From positions 1 to 64,000 of the forward strand of contig JBHZQV010000023.1 of the NCBI GenBank assembly GCA_042867185.1: a stretch of DNA of 64,000 nt, in the 5' to 3' direction. Below are positions 9,272 to 16,237 of the stretch, one piece after another (the first letter of the stretch is position 1; each line of letters opens with the position of its first letter). This DNA comes from Xylophilus sp042867185 (GTDB lineage: Bacteria > Pseudomonadota > Gammaproteobacteria > Burkholderiales > Burkholderiaceae_C). A program made the translations under genes and the position numbers. Below the pieces are notes generated by a model, which ran no database searches, was not told the DNA's origin, and was given only the letters and a program-made list of their open reading frames with translations.

Positions 9272-10504
9272 ATGCATCCCGACGCGAAGACCTTGTGGAA
9301 GGCGCCCCAGTGGGCGCTGGCCGTGCTGCTGGCGGTGCTCGGCATGCTGGGGCCGTTCTCGATCGACACCTACATCCCGGCGTTCTCGGGCATTTCGAGG
9401 GCGCTGGGCGCCTCCCCGGTGGAGATGCAGCAGACGCTGTCGGCCTACCTGTTCGGCTTCGCCTTCATGAACCTGTTCCACGGCGCCCTGGCCGACAGCT
9501 TCGGCCGGCGGCCGGTGGTGCTGTGGGGCATCGCGGTGTTCACGCTCGCCTCGGCCGGCTGCGCGCTGGCGCAGACGGTGGAGCAGCTGGTGCTGTTCCG
9601 CGCGCTGCAGGGCCTGTCGACCGGCGCCGGCATCGTGGTCTCGCGCGCGGTGATCCGCGACATGTACCCGCCGGCCCAGGCCCAGAAGGTGATGAGCCAG
9701 GTGACGATCTACTTCGGCGTGGCGCCGGCGATCGCGCCGATCGTGGGCGGCTGGCTGTTCGTGCACCTGGGCTGGCACAGCATCTTCTGGTTCCTGACCG
9801 CCGTGGGCGTGGCGCTGTGGTTCTTCAACTTCCGCCTGCTGCCCGAAACGCTCCACGTCGACCAGCGCCAGCCGTTCCGGGTGCCGCACCTGCTGCGCGG
9901 CTACTGGGCGCTGGGCTCGAGCCCGCGCTTCCTGCTGCTGGCACTGGCCAGCGGCGTGCCGTTCAACGGCATGTTTTTGTACGTGCTGGCCGCGCCTGCG
10001 TTTCTGGGCGACCACCTGCAGCTGGAGCCGACCCAGTTCTTCTGGTTCTTCCTGCTCAACATCGGCGGCATCATGTGCGGCGCCTGGACCAGCGGCCGAC
10101 TGGCGGGCCGCATGCCGCCCAAGCGGCAGATCCGCCACGGCTTCCTGATCATGCTGGTGACGGCGGTGGTGAACCTGGTCGCCAACCTGCTGTTCCAGGC
10201 GCATGCGCTGTGGGCCATCTGGCCGATCGCTTTCTACGCCTTCGGCTGGGCGCTGGTGGTGCCGGTGGTGACGCTGCTGGTGCTCGACCTGCACCCCGAG
10301 CGGCGCGGCATGGCGTCGTCGCTGCAGGCGGTCATCGGCTCGGCTTCCAACGGCGTGGTGGCGGGGGTGCTGGCACCGCTGGTGATGCACTCGACCGTGC
10401 TGCTGGCGACCGCCTCGCTCTGCATGATGGGCGTCGGCCTGGTGGCGTGGATGGTGGTGCACCGGGTCTGGCCGGAGATCGGCCGCGCGGTCGCCGAGCA
10501 CTGA
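9272..10504 (+). CDS. MFS multidrug exporter, Bcr/CflA family
   Basis: A 410-residue inner-membrane transporter with about 12 hydrophobic segments. The N-terminal MLGPFSIDTYIPAF segment and motif A GALADSFGRRPV place it in the drug:H+ antiporter-1 Bcr/CflA group, and AIAPIVGGWL matches motif C. Members export bicyclomycin, sulfonamides or chloramphenicol. The specific substrate cannot be predicted. It ends 27 bases before tRNA-Ile. Confidence 0.9.
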   Translation: MHPDAKTLWKAPQWALAVLLAVLGMLGPFSIDTYIPAFSGISRALGASPVEMQQTLSAYLFGFAFMNLFHGALADSFGRRPVVLWGIAVFTLASAGCALAQTVEQLVLFRALQGLSTGAGIVVSRAVIRDMYPPAQAQKVMSQVTIYFGVAPAIAPIVGGWLFVHLGWHSIFWFLTAVGVALWFFNFRLLPETLHVDQRQPFRVPHLLRGYWALGSSPRFLLLALASGVPFNGMFLYVLAAPAFLGDHLQLEPTQFFWFFLLNIGGIMCGAWTSGRLAGRMPPKRQIRHGFLIMLVTAVVNLVANLLFQAHALWAIWPIAFYAFGWALVVPVVTLLVLDLHPERRGMASSLQAVIGSASNGVVAGVLAPLVMHSTVLLATASLCMMGVGLVAWMVVHRVWPEIGRAVAEH

Positions 10505-10531
10505 GCGCGGCCGTGCGACAATTCCGGCGGG

Positions 10532-10886
10532 GGGCCGTTAGCTCAGTTGGTTAGAGCAGAGGACTCATCGAAATGGTGACCCTGGCGCGAGAGCGCCAGC
10601 GGAAAACCGGGTGAATTCAGGGAAACCGTCGGCCTTGCGAGAGGCATCACGGCAATCCTGAGCCAAGCCCGCCGAAGGCAGGTCGCAAGACCGGTAGGCG
10701 GGAAGGTGCAGAGACTAGGGTGCGAGGAGCCGATCCGATAAGCACCCCACGAGCGCCCGGCGCCCGAACGCGCGACACGCCTTCGTTGGTGGTCGCGGCG
10801 CGGGCGATGAGATAGTCCAGGGAGCAGGGAAACCTGCACAAACCCGAATCCTTTGGTCGTTGGTTCAAGTCCAACACGGCCTACCA
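10532..10886 (+). tRNA. tRNA-Ile(CAU), interrupted by a group I intron
   Basis: The 5' exon is 10532-10568 and the 3' exon is 10847-10886; joined they give a 77-base tRNA with CCA encoded. Acceptor GGGCCGT pairs with ACGGCCT (G1-U72 wobble). The anticodon stem GAGGA/TCCTT encloses CTCATAA, so the anticodon is CAU. The body (GACTCAT|AATC, TTGGTCG, TGGTTCAAGTCCA) follows the tRNA-Ile2 pattern, not elongator tRNA-Met, so C34 is expected to be lysidine-modified to read AUA. A plain tRNA search would probably miss it because 278 bases separate the halves. Confidence 0.9.
10569..10846 (+). ncRNA. Group I self-splicing intron (IC3-like) in tRNA-Ile(CAU)
   Basis: A 278-base insertion after U36. P1 can form between TCAT|CG and TGGTGA, with the required U-G wobble at the 5' splice site. 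The conserved core is visible: CAGAGACTAGG (10709-10719, P7 5' strand region) and GAGATAGTCC (10809-10818, J8/7 and P7 3' strand). The 3' end reads ACAAACCCG, giving a terminal omega-G at 10846. It closely follows the Azoarcus tRNA-Ile intron from memory. There is no homing endonuclease frame. Confidence 0.92.
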
Positions 10887-10970
10887 CCCTGTTGTCTGCA
10901 GTCTTCCGTACGCATCCAAAATTTAGCAAAAAGCCCTTACTCAGCAACGAGTTAGGGCTTTTTCACTTCT
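10872..10970 (+). repeat. att-like repeat, copy A (tRNA-Ile 3' end plus downstream terminator)
   Basis: From CAACACGG in the tRNA 3' exon through CCACCCTGTTGTCTGC, a CATCC block and the terminator arm to the CTTCTAG. Copies B (15841-15936) and C (18114-18210) repeat the same order of blocks. This is the native copy that completes the tRNA, the usual attachment site for tRNA-targeting integrases. Confidence 0.75.
10928..10963 (+). terminator. Rho-independent terminator of tRNA-Ile
   Basis: AAAAAGCCCTTACTC pairs with GAGTTAGGGCTTTTT around a 6-base loop, with one mismatch. The right arm provides the T run. Confidence 0.85.
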
Positions 10971-11011
10971 AGAGTCATCCACGGTCATTTGCTCGAAGCC
11001 AGCACAAACAG

Positions 11012-11033
11012 GGGGTAATTTTGGGGGCAATTT
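11012..11033 (+). repeat. Integrase arm-type-like tandem repeat near copy A
   Basis: Two adjacent 11-base units (GGGGTAATTTT, GGGGGCAATTT). A 22-base match with four differences lies at 15760-15781 near copy B, and an inverted GGGGGGCAACT unit lies at 11060-11070 just before the integrase start. Such spaced short repeats next to att sites resemble integrase arm-binding sites; this role is inferred. Confidence 0.5.
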
Positions 11034-11070
11034 CTAAAGTGATGCCTGAAACTGCAAAAAGTTGCCCCCC

Positions 11071-11230
11071 ATGCCTCTAACACACGCTGCGCTGCGCAAG
11101 ATCCAACCTGGCCCCAAACATCGCAAGCTTGCGGACAGCCACGGGCAGTACATTTCTCGTAGATCGCGTGAATGCCATGAATGCGTGGAGCGAATATCTC
11201 AAAAGCCTGCGCTTAAGAAATACGCAATGA
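11071..11230 (+). pseudogene. Site-specific integrase remnant (internal deletion)
   Basis: The N-terminus MPLTHAALRKIQPGPKHRKL matches the start of tRNA-targeting phage-type tyrosine integrases (DUF4102 N-terminal domain). The homology breaks near 11155, and in another frame (11168-11230) a typical integrase C-terminal tail follows (VNAMNAWSEYLKSLR..., then TGA). The catalytic core with Arg, His and Tyr is missing, so about 350 codons have been deleted. It starts 184 bases after the tRNA-Ile 3' end, where an integrase is expected. Confidence 0.7.
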
Positions 11231-11235
11231 TTGCG

Positions 11236-12654
11236 CTATCTTGCAGCGCTACCCTTTGCGGCATACATGGCCTGATCGGCGCGGTGCAAAACATCCGCCG
11301 CGCGAATGTCCGAAGCTTCGACTGTAGCCAGACCAATGCTGCAACCGATAACAATTTCATTCCCTTTTTTTAGAGTTATAGGTGCCATTAAGGCATTTTC
11401 AATCGAATGAACCAGAGAAGTTAAACGGCTCTTATCTACCCCGTTAATAATAATTGCAAATTCATCGCCGCCGAGGCGGGCCAATACGTCACCACGGCGA
11501 ATAGTATTCGATATTCGAACGGCAACCTCTTTTAAAACCTCATCGCCAGCCTCATGACCATAGGTGTCATTTATTGGTTTAAATTTATTTAGATCCAGAA
11601 GCATTACTGTATAAATAGCGCCTTTTTTCCTGTAATCTAGCTCGAAATTTTTAATCGAATTATCGAACGCCCTTCTGTTCAACAATCCAGTCAGCGCATC
11701 TTTATGAGCATGTTCCAGCAGCGGATTCACTACCACCCGAGAAATTCTGAAAGCCATGGTTATACAAACAATTGAGCTGAGTAAAATACTCATTCCAAAT
11801 ATCAGCTTTAGCTTTGCAAAAGGTTTAAGCACAGGAGCGAACTCTTTTGAAACAACACTAACTACATGGGAGTTTGCAAGTTTGGCAAGATTTACCCCCT
11901 TAATTCTATAATCATTTCCATCAATACCGTTCAGGGTATATGGGCCGTCGTGCAATACATGCTTCTCAAAATTGGAAGAAATATCGAAGAATTGTCCTGA
12001 TGACGCGTATTTAAACCACTCACCTCCCTCAATCCGCCCCCAAAAAGAAATGCCCAACCCTGTTATTTTAGAGAACCCTTCAGCTATTGTGTCATCAATT
12101 TTATAAGCCAGATACACCGCACCGATTGGCCGCGGCGCCCTTATAACTGCCTTAACCCACAAATACAAACCAACCGGCGTATTATTAAGCTGTATAGGGA
12201 CAATATTTCTTTGACCTATAGCAACATTATGAAGAACGTTGCTTAAATAAGCATCGGTGATTGACTCGGAAATTATATTTTCCGTCGCAACTTGTGTTCT
12301 GGCAATTATTTTATTTTCAGAATTTTCCAGAACAATTAAATTTGCACCAGTTCTCAGCAAATGACTTTTAAGAGCTGACTCGATAGTAGACCTTGCACCC
12401 GTTGAAAAAACGTATTGCAACGAATAGTCTCTTGCAGTAAGGTTTGCGGCCTGCTGCCGCGATTCCCTGCGAACCAACGCACTATAAAGGTAAGCTTTTG
12501 CTCCACTATCCAAAGCCGAGTCAACCGTTTCATTAGCGATTTGGCTATTATAATAAATGAGCACAAAAAATGCGGTTAATTGCGCGAACAACAAGACCGG
12601 CACCATTAGCAATAAAAATTTATTATTGTTTGCACTAAAAGAAAATTTCCGCAT
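11236..12654 (-). CDS. Membrane-anchored diguanylate cyclase (GGDEF domain)
   Basis: A 472-residue protein predicted to make cyclic di-GMP from GTP. One membrane helix near residues 12-34, a periplasmic sensor of about 240 residues, a second helix near 280-302, then a GGDEF domain with LARLGGDEFA intact. An RRGD inhibitory I-site lies five residues before GGDEF, so product inhibition is likely. The gene is strikingly AT-rich against the GC-rich surroundings, with many AAA and ATT codons, which marks it as horizontally acquired. It lies between the integrase remnant and the ars operon. The sensor domain's ligand is not recognisable. Confidence 0.93.
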   Translation of the reverse strand: MRKFSFSANNNKFLLLMVPVLLFAQLTAFFVLIYYNSQIANETVDSALDSGAKAYLYSALVRRESRQQAANLTARDYSLQYVFSTGARSTIESALKSHLLRTGANLIVLENSENKIIARTQVATENIISESITDAYLSNVLHNVAIGQRNIVPIQLNNTPVGLYLWVKAVIRAPRPIGAVYLAYKIDDTIAEGFSKITGLGISFWGRIEGGEWFKYASSGQFFDISSNFEKHVLHDGPYTLNGIDGNDYRIKGVNLAKLANSHVVSVVSKEFAPVLKPFAKLKLIFGMSILLSSIVCITMAFRISRVVVNPLLEHAHKDALTGLLNRRAFDNSIKNFELDYRKKGAIYTVMLLDLNKFKPINDTYGHEAGDEVLKEVAVRISNTIRRGDVLARLGGDEFAIIINGVDKSRLTSLVHSIENALMAPITLKKGNEIVIGCSIGLATVEASDIRAADVLHRADQAMYAAKGSAAR

Positions 12655-12734
12655 TGGAGGCCTTGATTGATGGCAAGCGATGCAACTTCAATACTGACAC
12701 ACCTTTGCATTTTGACCCGGATTGAATTCCTTTG

Positions 12735-13046
12735 CTAGTTCGATCCTGTCCGTACCACTTCCTCATGCTTGGGCGCGCAGTCGGTCTCCATGTCCTGCAG
12801 CGCCGTGCGCAGCTCGTCGGCCATCGAGAGCGCATCGTTCTTGTCGAACAGGGCCGCCTTCACTTCCTTGTTGCGCACGTAGCCGGCCTTGGCGAACAGC
12901 TCTTTGAACAGGGCTTCGGCCTGCTCGGCATCGGATGCGTGGCGGTCGATCTTCTGGCGCAGCGTGTCCTGCTATCGGGTCCGCTGGATACCGCTGCCGT
13001 GGATGAACTTGATGTTCTTCTGGTCGAGTTGGCGGAACTGACCAAG
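12735..13046 (-). pseudogene. Unrecognised gene remnant with an in-frame stop
   Basis: The minus strand reads as a continuous GC-rich frame except for one TAG at 12972-12974. Before it lies LGQFRQLDQKNIKFIHGSG, after it QDTLRQKIDRHASDAEQ and then KELFAKAGYVRNKEVKAAL, ending in a TAG at 12735. Composition is that of a soluble helical protein. I cannot name the family. It lacks a start at its 5' end and sits between the AT-rich cyclase and arsR, so it looks like a leftover of an earlier mobile-element gene. Confidence 0.4.
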
Positions 13047-13122
13047 CCTTGAACGCTGGATGGCTAAGCATCCAGGCTGCGCAGGAACGTAGTCGCTACC
13101 ATCGCGGATATGCAATCTTCTA

Positions 13123-13144
13123 TATATCTGGCATCATGGATATA
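13123..13144 (+). promoter_or_regulatory. Putative ArsR operator
   Basis: TATATC and GATATA form a perfect inverted repeat spaced by 10 bases, ending at the arsR start codon. ArsR dimers bind such short AT-rich dyads next to their own promoter, so autorepression relieved by arsenite is expected. No footprint can be inferred beyond this. Confidence 0.45.
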
Positions 13145-13476
13145 TGGATCAAACTCTTGCACTCGCTGCACTGTCCGCACTATCTCAGGTCACGCGCCTG
13201 GACACCTTCCAACTGCTGGTGCGCCACGAGCCGGAAGGCTTGCCGGCCGGCGAGGTGGCACGGCAGCTCGACATTCCGCAAAACACCATGTCGGCCCACC
13301 TCTCGAAGCTCGCGCGGGCCGGCCTCGTCGTGTCGGAGCGGCACAGCCGCTCCATCGTCTATCGCGCCGACCTCGATCAACTGCGCGCCCTGATGCTGTT
13401 TCTCGCCAAGGATTGCTGCGGTGGCACTCCGGCTCTGTGCGCCCCCCTCATCGCCGACCTCGCCCCGTGTTGCTGA
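13144..13476 (+). CDS. arsR: Arsenic-responsive repressor ArsR
   Basis: A 110-residue winged-helix repressor (ArsR/SmtB family). The DNA-binding helix region is LDIPQNTMSAHLSKLARAGL (about 42-61). The metalloid site is not the classic ELCVCDL; instead Cys91, Cys92 and Cys99 follow helix 5 (AKDCCGGTPALC), a layout close to the C-terminal site of Acidithiobacillus ferrooxidans ArsR. A second CC ends the protein. It is the first gene of the ars operon, nine bases before arsC. Confidence 0.93.
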   Translation: MDQTLALAALSALSQVTRLDTFQLLVRHEPEGLPAGEVARQLDIPQNTMSAHLSKLARAGLVVSERHSRSIVYRADLDQLRALMLFLAKDCCGGTPALCAPLIADLAPCC

Positions 13477-13484
13477 AAGCCACT

Positions 13485-14462
13485 ATGTCCACTCCCACCA
13501 CGGCGCGCGTCTACAACGTGCTGTTCCTCTGCACCGGCAATTCGGCCCGTTCCATCCTGGCCGAGTCGATCCTTACCCGTGAGGGCCAGGGGCGGTTTCG
13601 TGCGTTCTCGGCCGGTCGTTATCCACGCGGCAAGGTGCATCCTGCCTCGCTCGATCTGCTGGCGCGACTGGACTACCCGGTAGAGGGTCTGCGCTCAAAG
13701 AGTTGGGACGAGTTCGCGCAGCCTGGCGCGCCGCGCTTTGACTTCGTTTTCACGGTATGCGATTCGGCCGCAGGAGAGACATGCCCCCATTGGCCCGATG
13801 CTCCGATCACGGCCCATTGGGGTATCGAAGATCCCTCGGACGTAGAGGGCACGCTCGAAGAGATGAACAAGGCGTTTTCCAAAGCGCTGCGGTACCTGAA
13901 GAACCGCATTGCATTGCTGGTGTCGTTGCCATTGGATCGACTGGACCGGATGGCCCTTGCGTCGAAGTTGCAGGAGATTGGTCGGGTTGAAGGTGCATCG
14001 GCAGGGGTCGCAATGCCAGCCTCGAAGGCGCCATTCCATACCGATGCCGTGATCTATCACAACCCCGCGTGCGGTACGTCACGCAACACCCTGACGATGA
14101 TCCGTGCCACCGGCATCGAGCCGCATGTGGTCGAGTATGTGAAGACGCCTCCATCGCGCGCCCTGCTGCAGCAACTCGTCCAGCGCGCGGGCCTGACGGT
14201 CAGAGCGCTATTGCGGGAGAAGGGCACGCCCTATGCAGAGCTGGGCCTGCAAGACCCGTCGCTTTCGGACAACCAACTGCTCGACGCAATGGTGGCGCAC
14301 CCGATCCTCATCAACCGGCCGTTGGTGGTGACGCCCGCGGGGGTTCGACTGTGCCGGCCCTCGGAGCTGGTGCTCGATCTGCTGCCAGGCGCCCTGCCCC
14401 CTGATTTTCACAAGGAAGACGGCGAGCGGGTCACGAACGCAACAGGGGAGCGCACGGCATGA
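13485..14462 (+). CDS. arsC: Fused double arsenate reductase (LMW-phosphatase type + glutaredoxin type)
   Basis: One 325-residue polypeptide joins two unrelated arsenate reductases. Residues 9-150 are of the low-molecular-weight tyrosine phosphatase type, with CTGNSARS (Cys16 and Arg22 of the CX5R loop) and Cys92/Cys100 in FTVCDSAAGETC as likely resolving cysteines. After a linker (about 165-187), residues 188-300 are of the ArsC (R773) type, with IYHNPACGTSRNTL carrying the nucleophile Cys196 and INRPL in the C-terminal part. Both halves keep their active sites. The ATG at 13485 is nine bases after arsR, and the stop overlaps the ACR3 start (ATGA). Both act on arsenate, producing arsenite for export. 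Confidence 0.9.
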   Translation: MSTPTTARVYNVLFLCTGNSARSILAESILTREGQGRFRAFSAGRYPRGKVHPASLDLLARLDYPVEGLRSKSWDEFAQPGAPRFDFVFTVCDSAAGETCPHWPDAPITAHWGIEDPSDVEGTLEEMNKAFSKALRYLKNRIALLVSLPLDRLDRMALASKLQEIGRVEGASAGVAMPASKAPFHTDAVIYHNPACGTSRNTLTMIRATGIEPHVVEYVKTPPSRALLQQLVQRAGLTVRALLREKGTPYAELGLQDPSLSDNQLLDAMVAHPILINRPLVVTPAGVRLCRPSELVLDLLPGALPPDFHKEDGERVTNATGERTA

Positions 14463-15574
14463 GCGCTACACCGTCGACGCCCGCAAGACCCCAGGTCCGA
14501 CTTTCATTTTTAGACCGTTTTCTGACGGTGTGGATCTTCGCTGCGATGGCGCTCGGCATTGCACTCGGTACGCTGTTCGATGGCCTGCCTGCAGCGCTTG
14601 ACCGCATGTCCGTCGGGACCACCAACATTCCGATTGCTATCGGCCTCATCTTGATGATGTATCCGCCCTTGGCGAAGGTGCGCTACGAAGAGCTGCACCG
14701 TGTGTTCCAGGACAAACGCATCCTGGCACTCTCGTTGCTGCAAAACTGGGTCATCGGGCCGCTGCTGATGTTCGGCTTGGCCGTGCTGTTTCTGCACGAC
14801 CAGCCCGAATACATGACGGGCCTGATTTTGATCGGGCTGGCTCGCTGCATCGCGATGGTGCTGGTGTGGAACCAACTGGCGGGCGGCGACAACCAGTACG
14901 TGGCCGGCCTGGTCGCGCTCAACTCGCTTTTTCAGATCGTGTTTTTCAGCGTGTTCGCCTGGATCTTTCTCACCTGGCTGCCGCAGGTGCTGGGCCTCGG
15001 CGGGCAGGTGATCGAGGTCGGCTTCTGGACCATCGCACAAGCGGTGTTGATCTACCTGGGCCTTCCGTTCCTTGCCGGATTCCTGACCCGGCGTGTGCTG
15101 GTCGCGTCGAAGGGTGCGCAGTGGTACGCCGAGCGATTCCTGCCACGCATCGGACCGATCACGCTGGCTGCCCTGCTGTTCACCATCGTGGCGATGTTCA
15201 GCCTCAAGGGTGCAGACGTGGTGCGTCTGCCGCTCGACGCGGTGCGGATCGCGATCCCGCTGGCAATCTACTTTGTGGTGCAGTTCCTCATCAGCTTTGC
15301 TATGGGCCGCTGGATCGAAGCGGACTATCCCCGCACCACCGCCATCGCCTTCACTGCAGCGGGCAACAACTTCGAGTTGGCCATTGCGGTGGCGATTGCG
15401 ACTTTCGGCCTGGCGTCGCCTGTGGCCTTCGCTGCCGTCATCGGGCCGCTGGTGGAGGTGCCTGTGTTGATCCTGCTGGTGCACATCTCGCTGTGGCTAG
15501 GCCGCCGGTATTTTCCGCAGGGCACGCGCGCCCACCAGGACGGAATTGAGCATGCCACTACGGACACTTTCTGA
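14459..15574 (+). CDS. Arsenite efflux permease ACR3
   Basis: A 371-residue inner-membrane arsenite exporter of the BASS-related ACR3 family with ten predicted membrane helices. The conserved cysteine is Cys130 in IGLARCIAMVLVWN, followed by the family GGDN motif, and the conserved glutamate is Glu333 in GPLVEVPVLI; AAGNNFELAIA precedes it. It overlaps the arsC stop by four bases. It removes the arsenite produced by the fused reductase. Confidence 0.95.
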   Translation: MSATPSTPARPQVRLSFLDRFLTVWIFAAMALGIALGTLFDGLPAALDRMSVGTTNIPIAIGLILMMYPPLAKVRYEELHRVFQDKRILALSLLQNWVIGPLLMFGLAVLFLHDQPEYMTGLILIGLARCIAMVLVWNQLAGGDNQYVAGLVALNSLFQIVFFSVFAWIFLTWLPQVLGLGGQVIEVGFWTIAQAVLIYLGLPFLAGFLTRRVLVASKGAQWYAERFLPRIGPITLAALLFTIVAMFSLKGADVVRLPLDAVRIAIPLAIYFVVQFLISFAMGRWIEADYPRTTAIAFTAAGNNFELAIAVAIATFGLASPVAFAAVIGPLVEVPVLILLVHISLWLGRRYFPQGTRAHQDGIEHATTDTF

Positions 15575-15672
15575 CCCTTCCCACTTGCCGGCGCTCGACC
15601 GTGCGCATGCACTTCGGCGACCGGCCGAGGGGTTTGGTGACAACACAGCGCCACCGCGCATCCTGCTGGCGA
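15552..15672 (+). pseudogene. Truncated arsH (5' fragment only)
   Basis: The frame begins at ATG 15552, overlapping the ACR3 end by 23 bases, and reads MPLRTLSDPSHLPALD, then APPRILL, which matches the N-terminus of ArsH NADPH-FMN reductases up to their flavodoxin-like first strand. Homology then stops abruptly (LARKQSRQST...), and no flavin-binding motif follows. The cut lies about 170 bases before att copy B, so a recombination at the island edge probably removed the rest. Non-functional. Confidence 0.65.
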
Positions 15673-15759
15673 GAAAACAAAGCCGACAGTCAACCCGGCG
15701 GCGAAATGATGCCTGCGAGGTCACTGATTTGTTTTGCGTGAAGCCGCGAAAGAGAGCAA

Positions 15760-15781
15760 GGGGCAACTTTGGGAGCAACTT
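15760..15781 (+). repeat. Integrase arm-type-like tandem repeat near copy B
   Basis: GGGGCAACTTT followed by GGGAGCAACTT. It matches 18 of 22 bases at 11012-11033 in the same orientation. It lies 60 bases before copy B. Confidence 0.5.
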
Positions 15782-15840
15782 GGTTCCGTTTAGATGTAGG
15801 AAATGGCGCAGATAAAGGGATTCAGTCCATCTTTTCCTAG

Positions 15841-15936
15841 CAACACGGACCACCCTGTTGTCTGCCGTTTCCCGCAGGCATCCGCCACTTAGCAAAAAGC
15901 CCTTACTCATCGACGAGTCGGGGCTTTTTTCTTCCA
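15841..15936 (+). repeat. att-like repeat, copy B
   Basis: CAACACGG-ACCACCCTGTTGTCTGC matches the tRNA-Ile 3' end and flank of copy A with a gap in the acceptor stem, then the same CATCC block and a terminator (AAAAAGCCC...GGGGCTTTTTT, 15894-15929). The rest of the tRNA is absent. It marks the right edge of the ars island segment. Confidence 0.75.
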
Positions 15937-16237
15937 GCGTCCTCTATAGCCGTTGGCTTGGATCTTTGTGCCGGGGTCGAACGGCCTTGCGCGGCGCGTG
16001 ACGGTCAGGGCCATGCCGCAACACGGGTGCGGTCTTGCGGTACGCGTTCGACCGCAGTGGTGCAGGCCTTGGATCTCGTAGCTCCCAACGTACATCCGAT
16101 TGCTCTCCCGCCCACGTAGCGCAGCCGCCTGCAGACCTTACGCTGCGCGGCCCAGGTCCTTGTTAGCGCCCTGAGGCTGAGCCAAGAAGTCGGCGGATTG
16201 CTCCGCCTGTCCAACCTACCGATCCACTAAGAGTCAG
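15937..16237. other. Gene-poor spacer between att copy B and a chemoreceptor
   Basis: No convincing coding frame, tRNA or promoter was found in these 301 bases. A 62-codon minus-strand frame exists but has no recognisable protein features and overlaps the repeat. Confidence 0.4.

Noticed and set aside
10569..10846. Homing endonuclease gene within the group I introns
   Set aside because: Neither intron is long enough, and no LAGLIDADG, GIY-YIG or HNH frame is present.
10543..10947. Minus-strand frames across tRNA-Ile with RVGLEPTTKGF-type text
   Set aside because: This is the classic antisense reading of a tRNA gene. Similar text occurs opposite the tRNA-Arg genes (GIEPTTPWF at about 21100, TGIGPVTYPFV at about 25640).
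15907..16095. 62-codon minus-strand frame after att copy B
   Set aside because: It overlaps the terminator of copy B and has no ribosome-binding site or family features.
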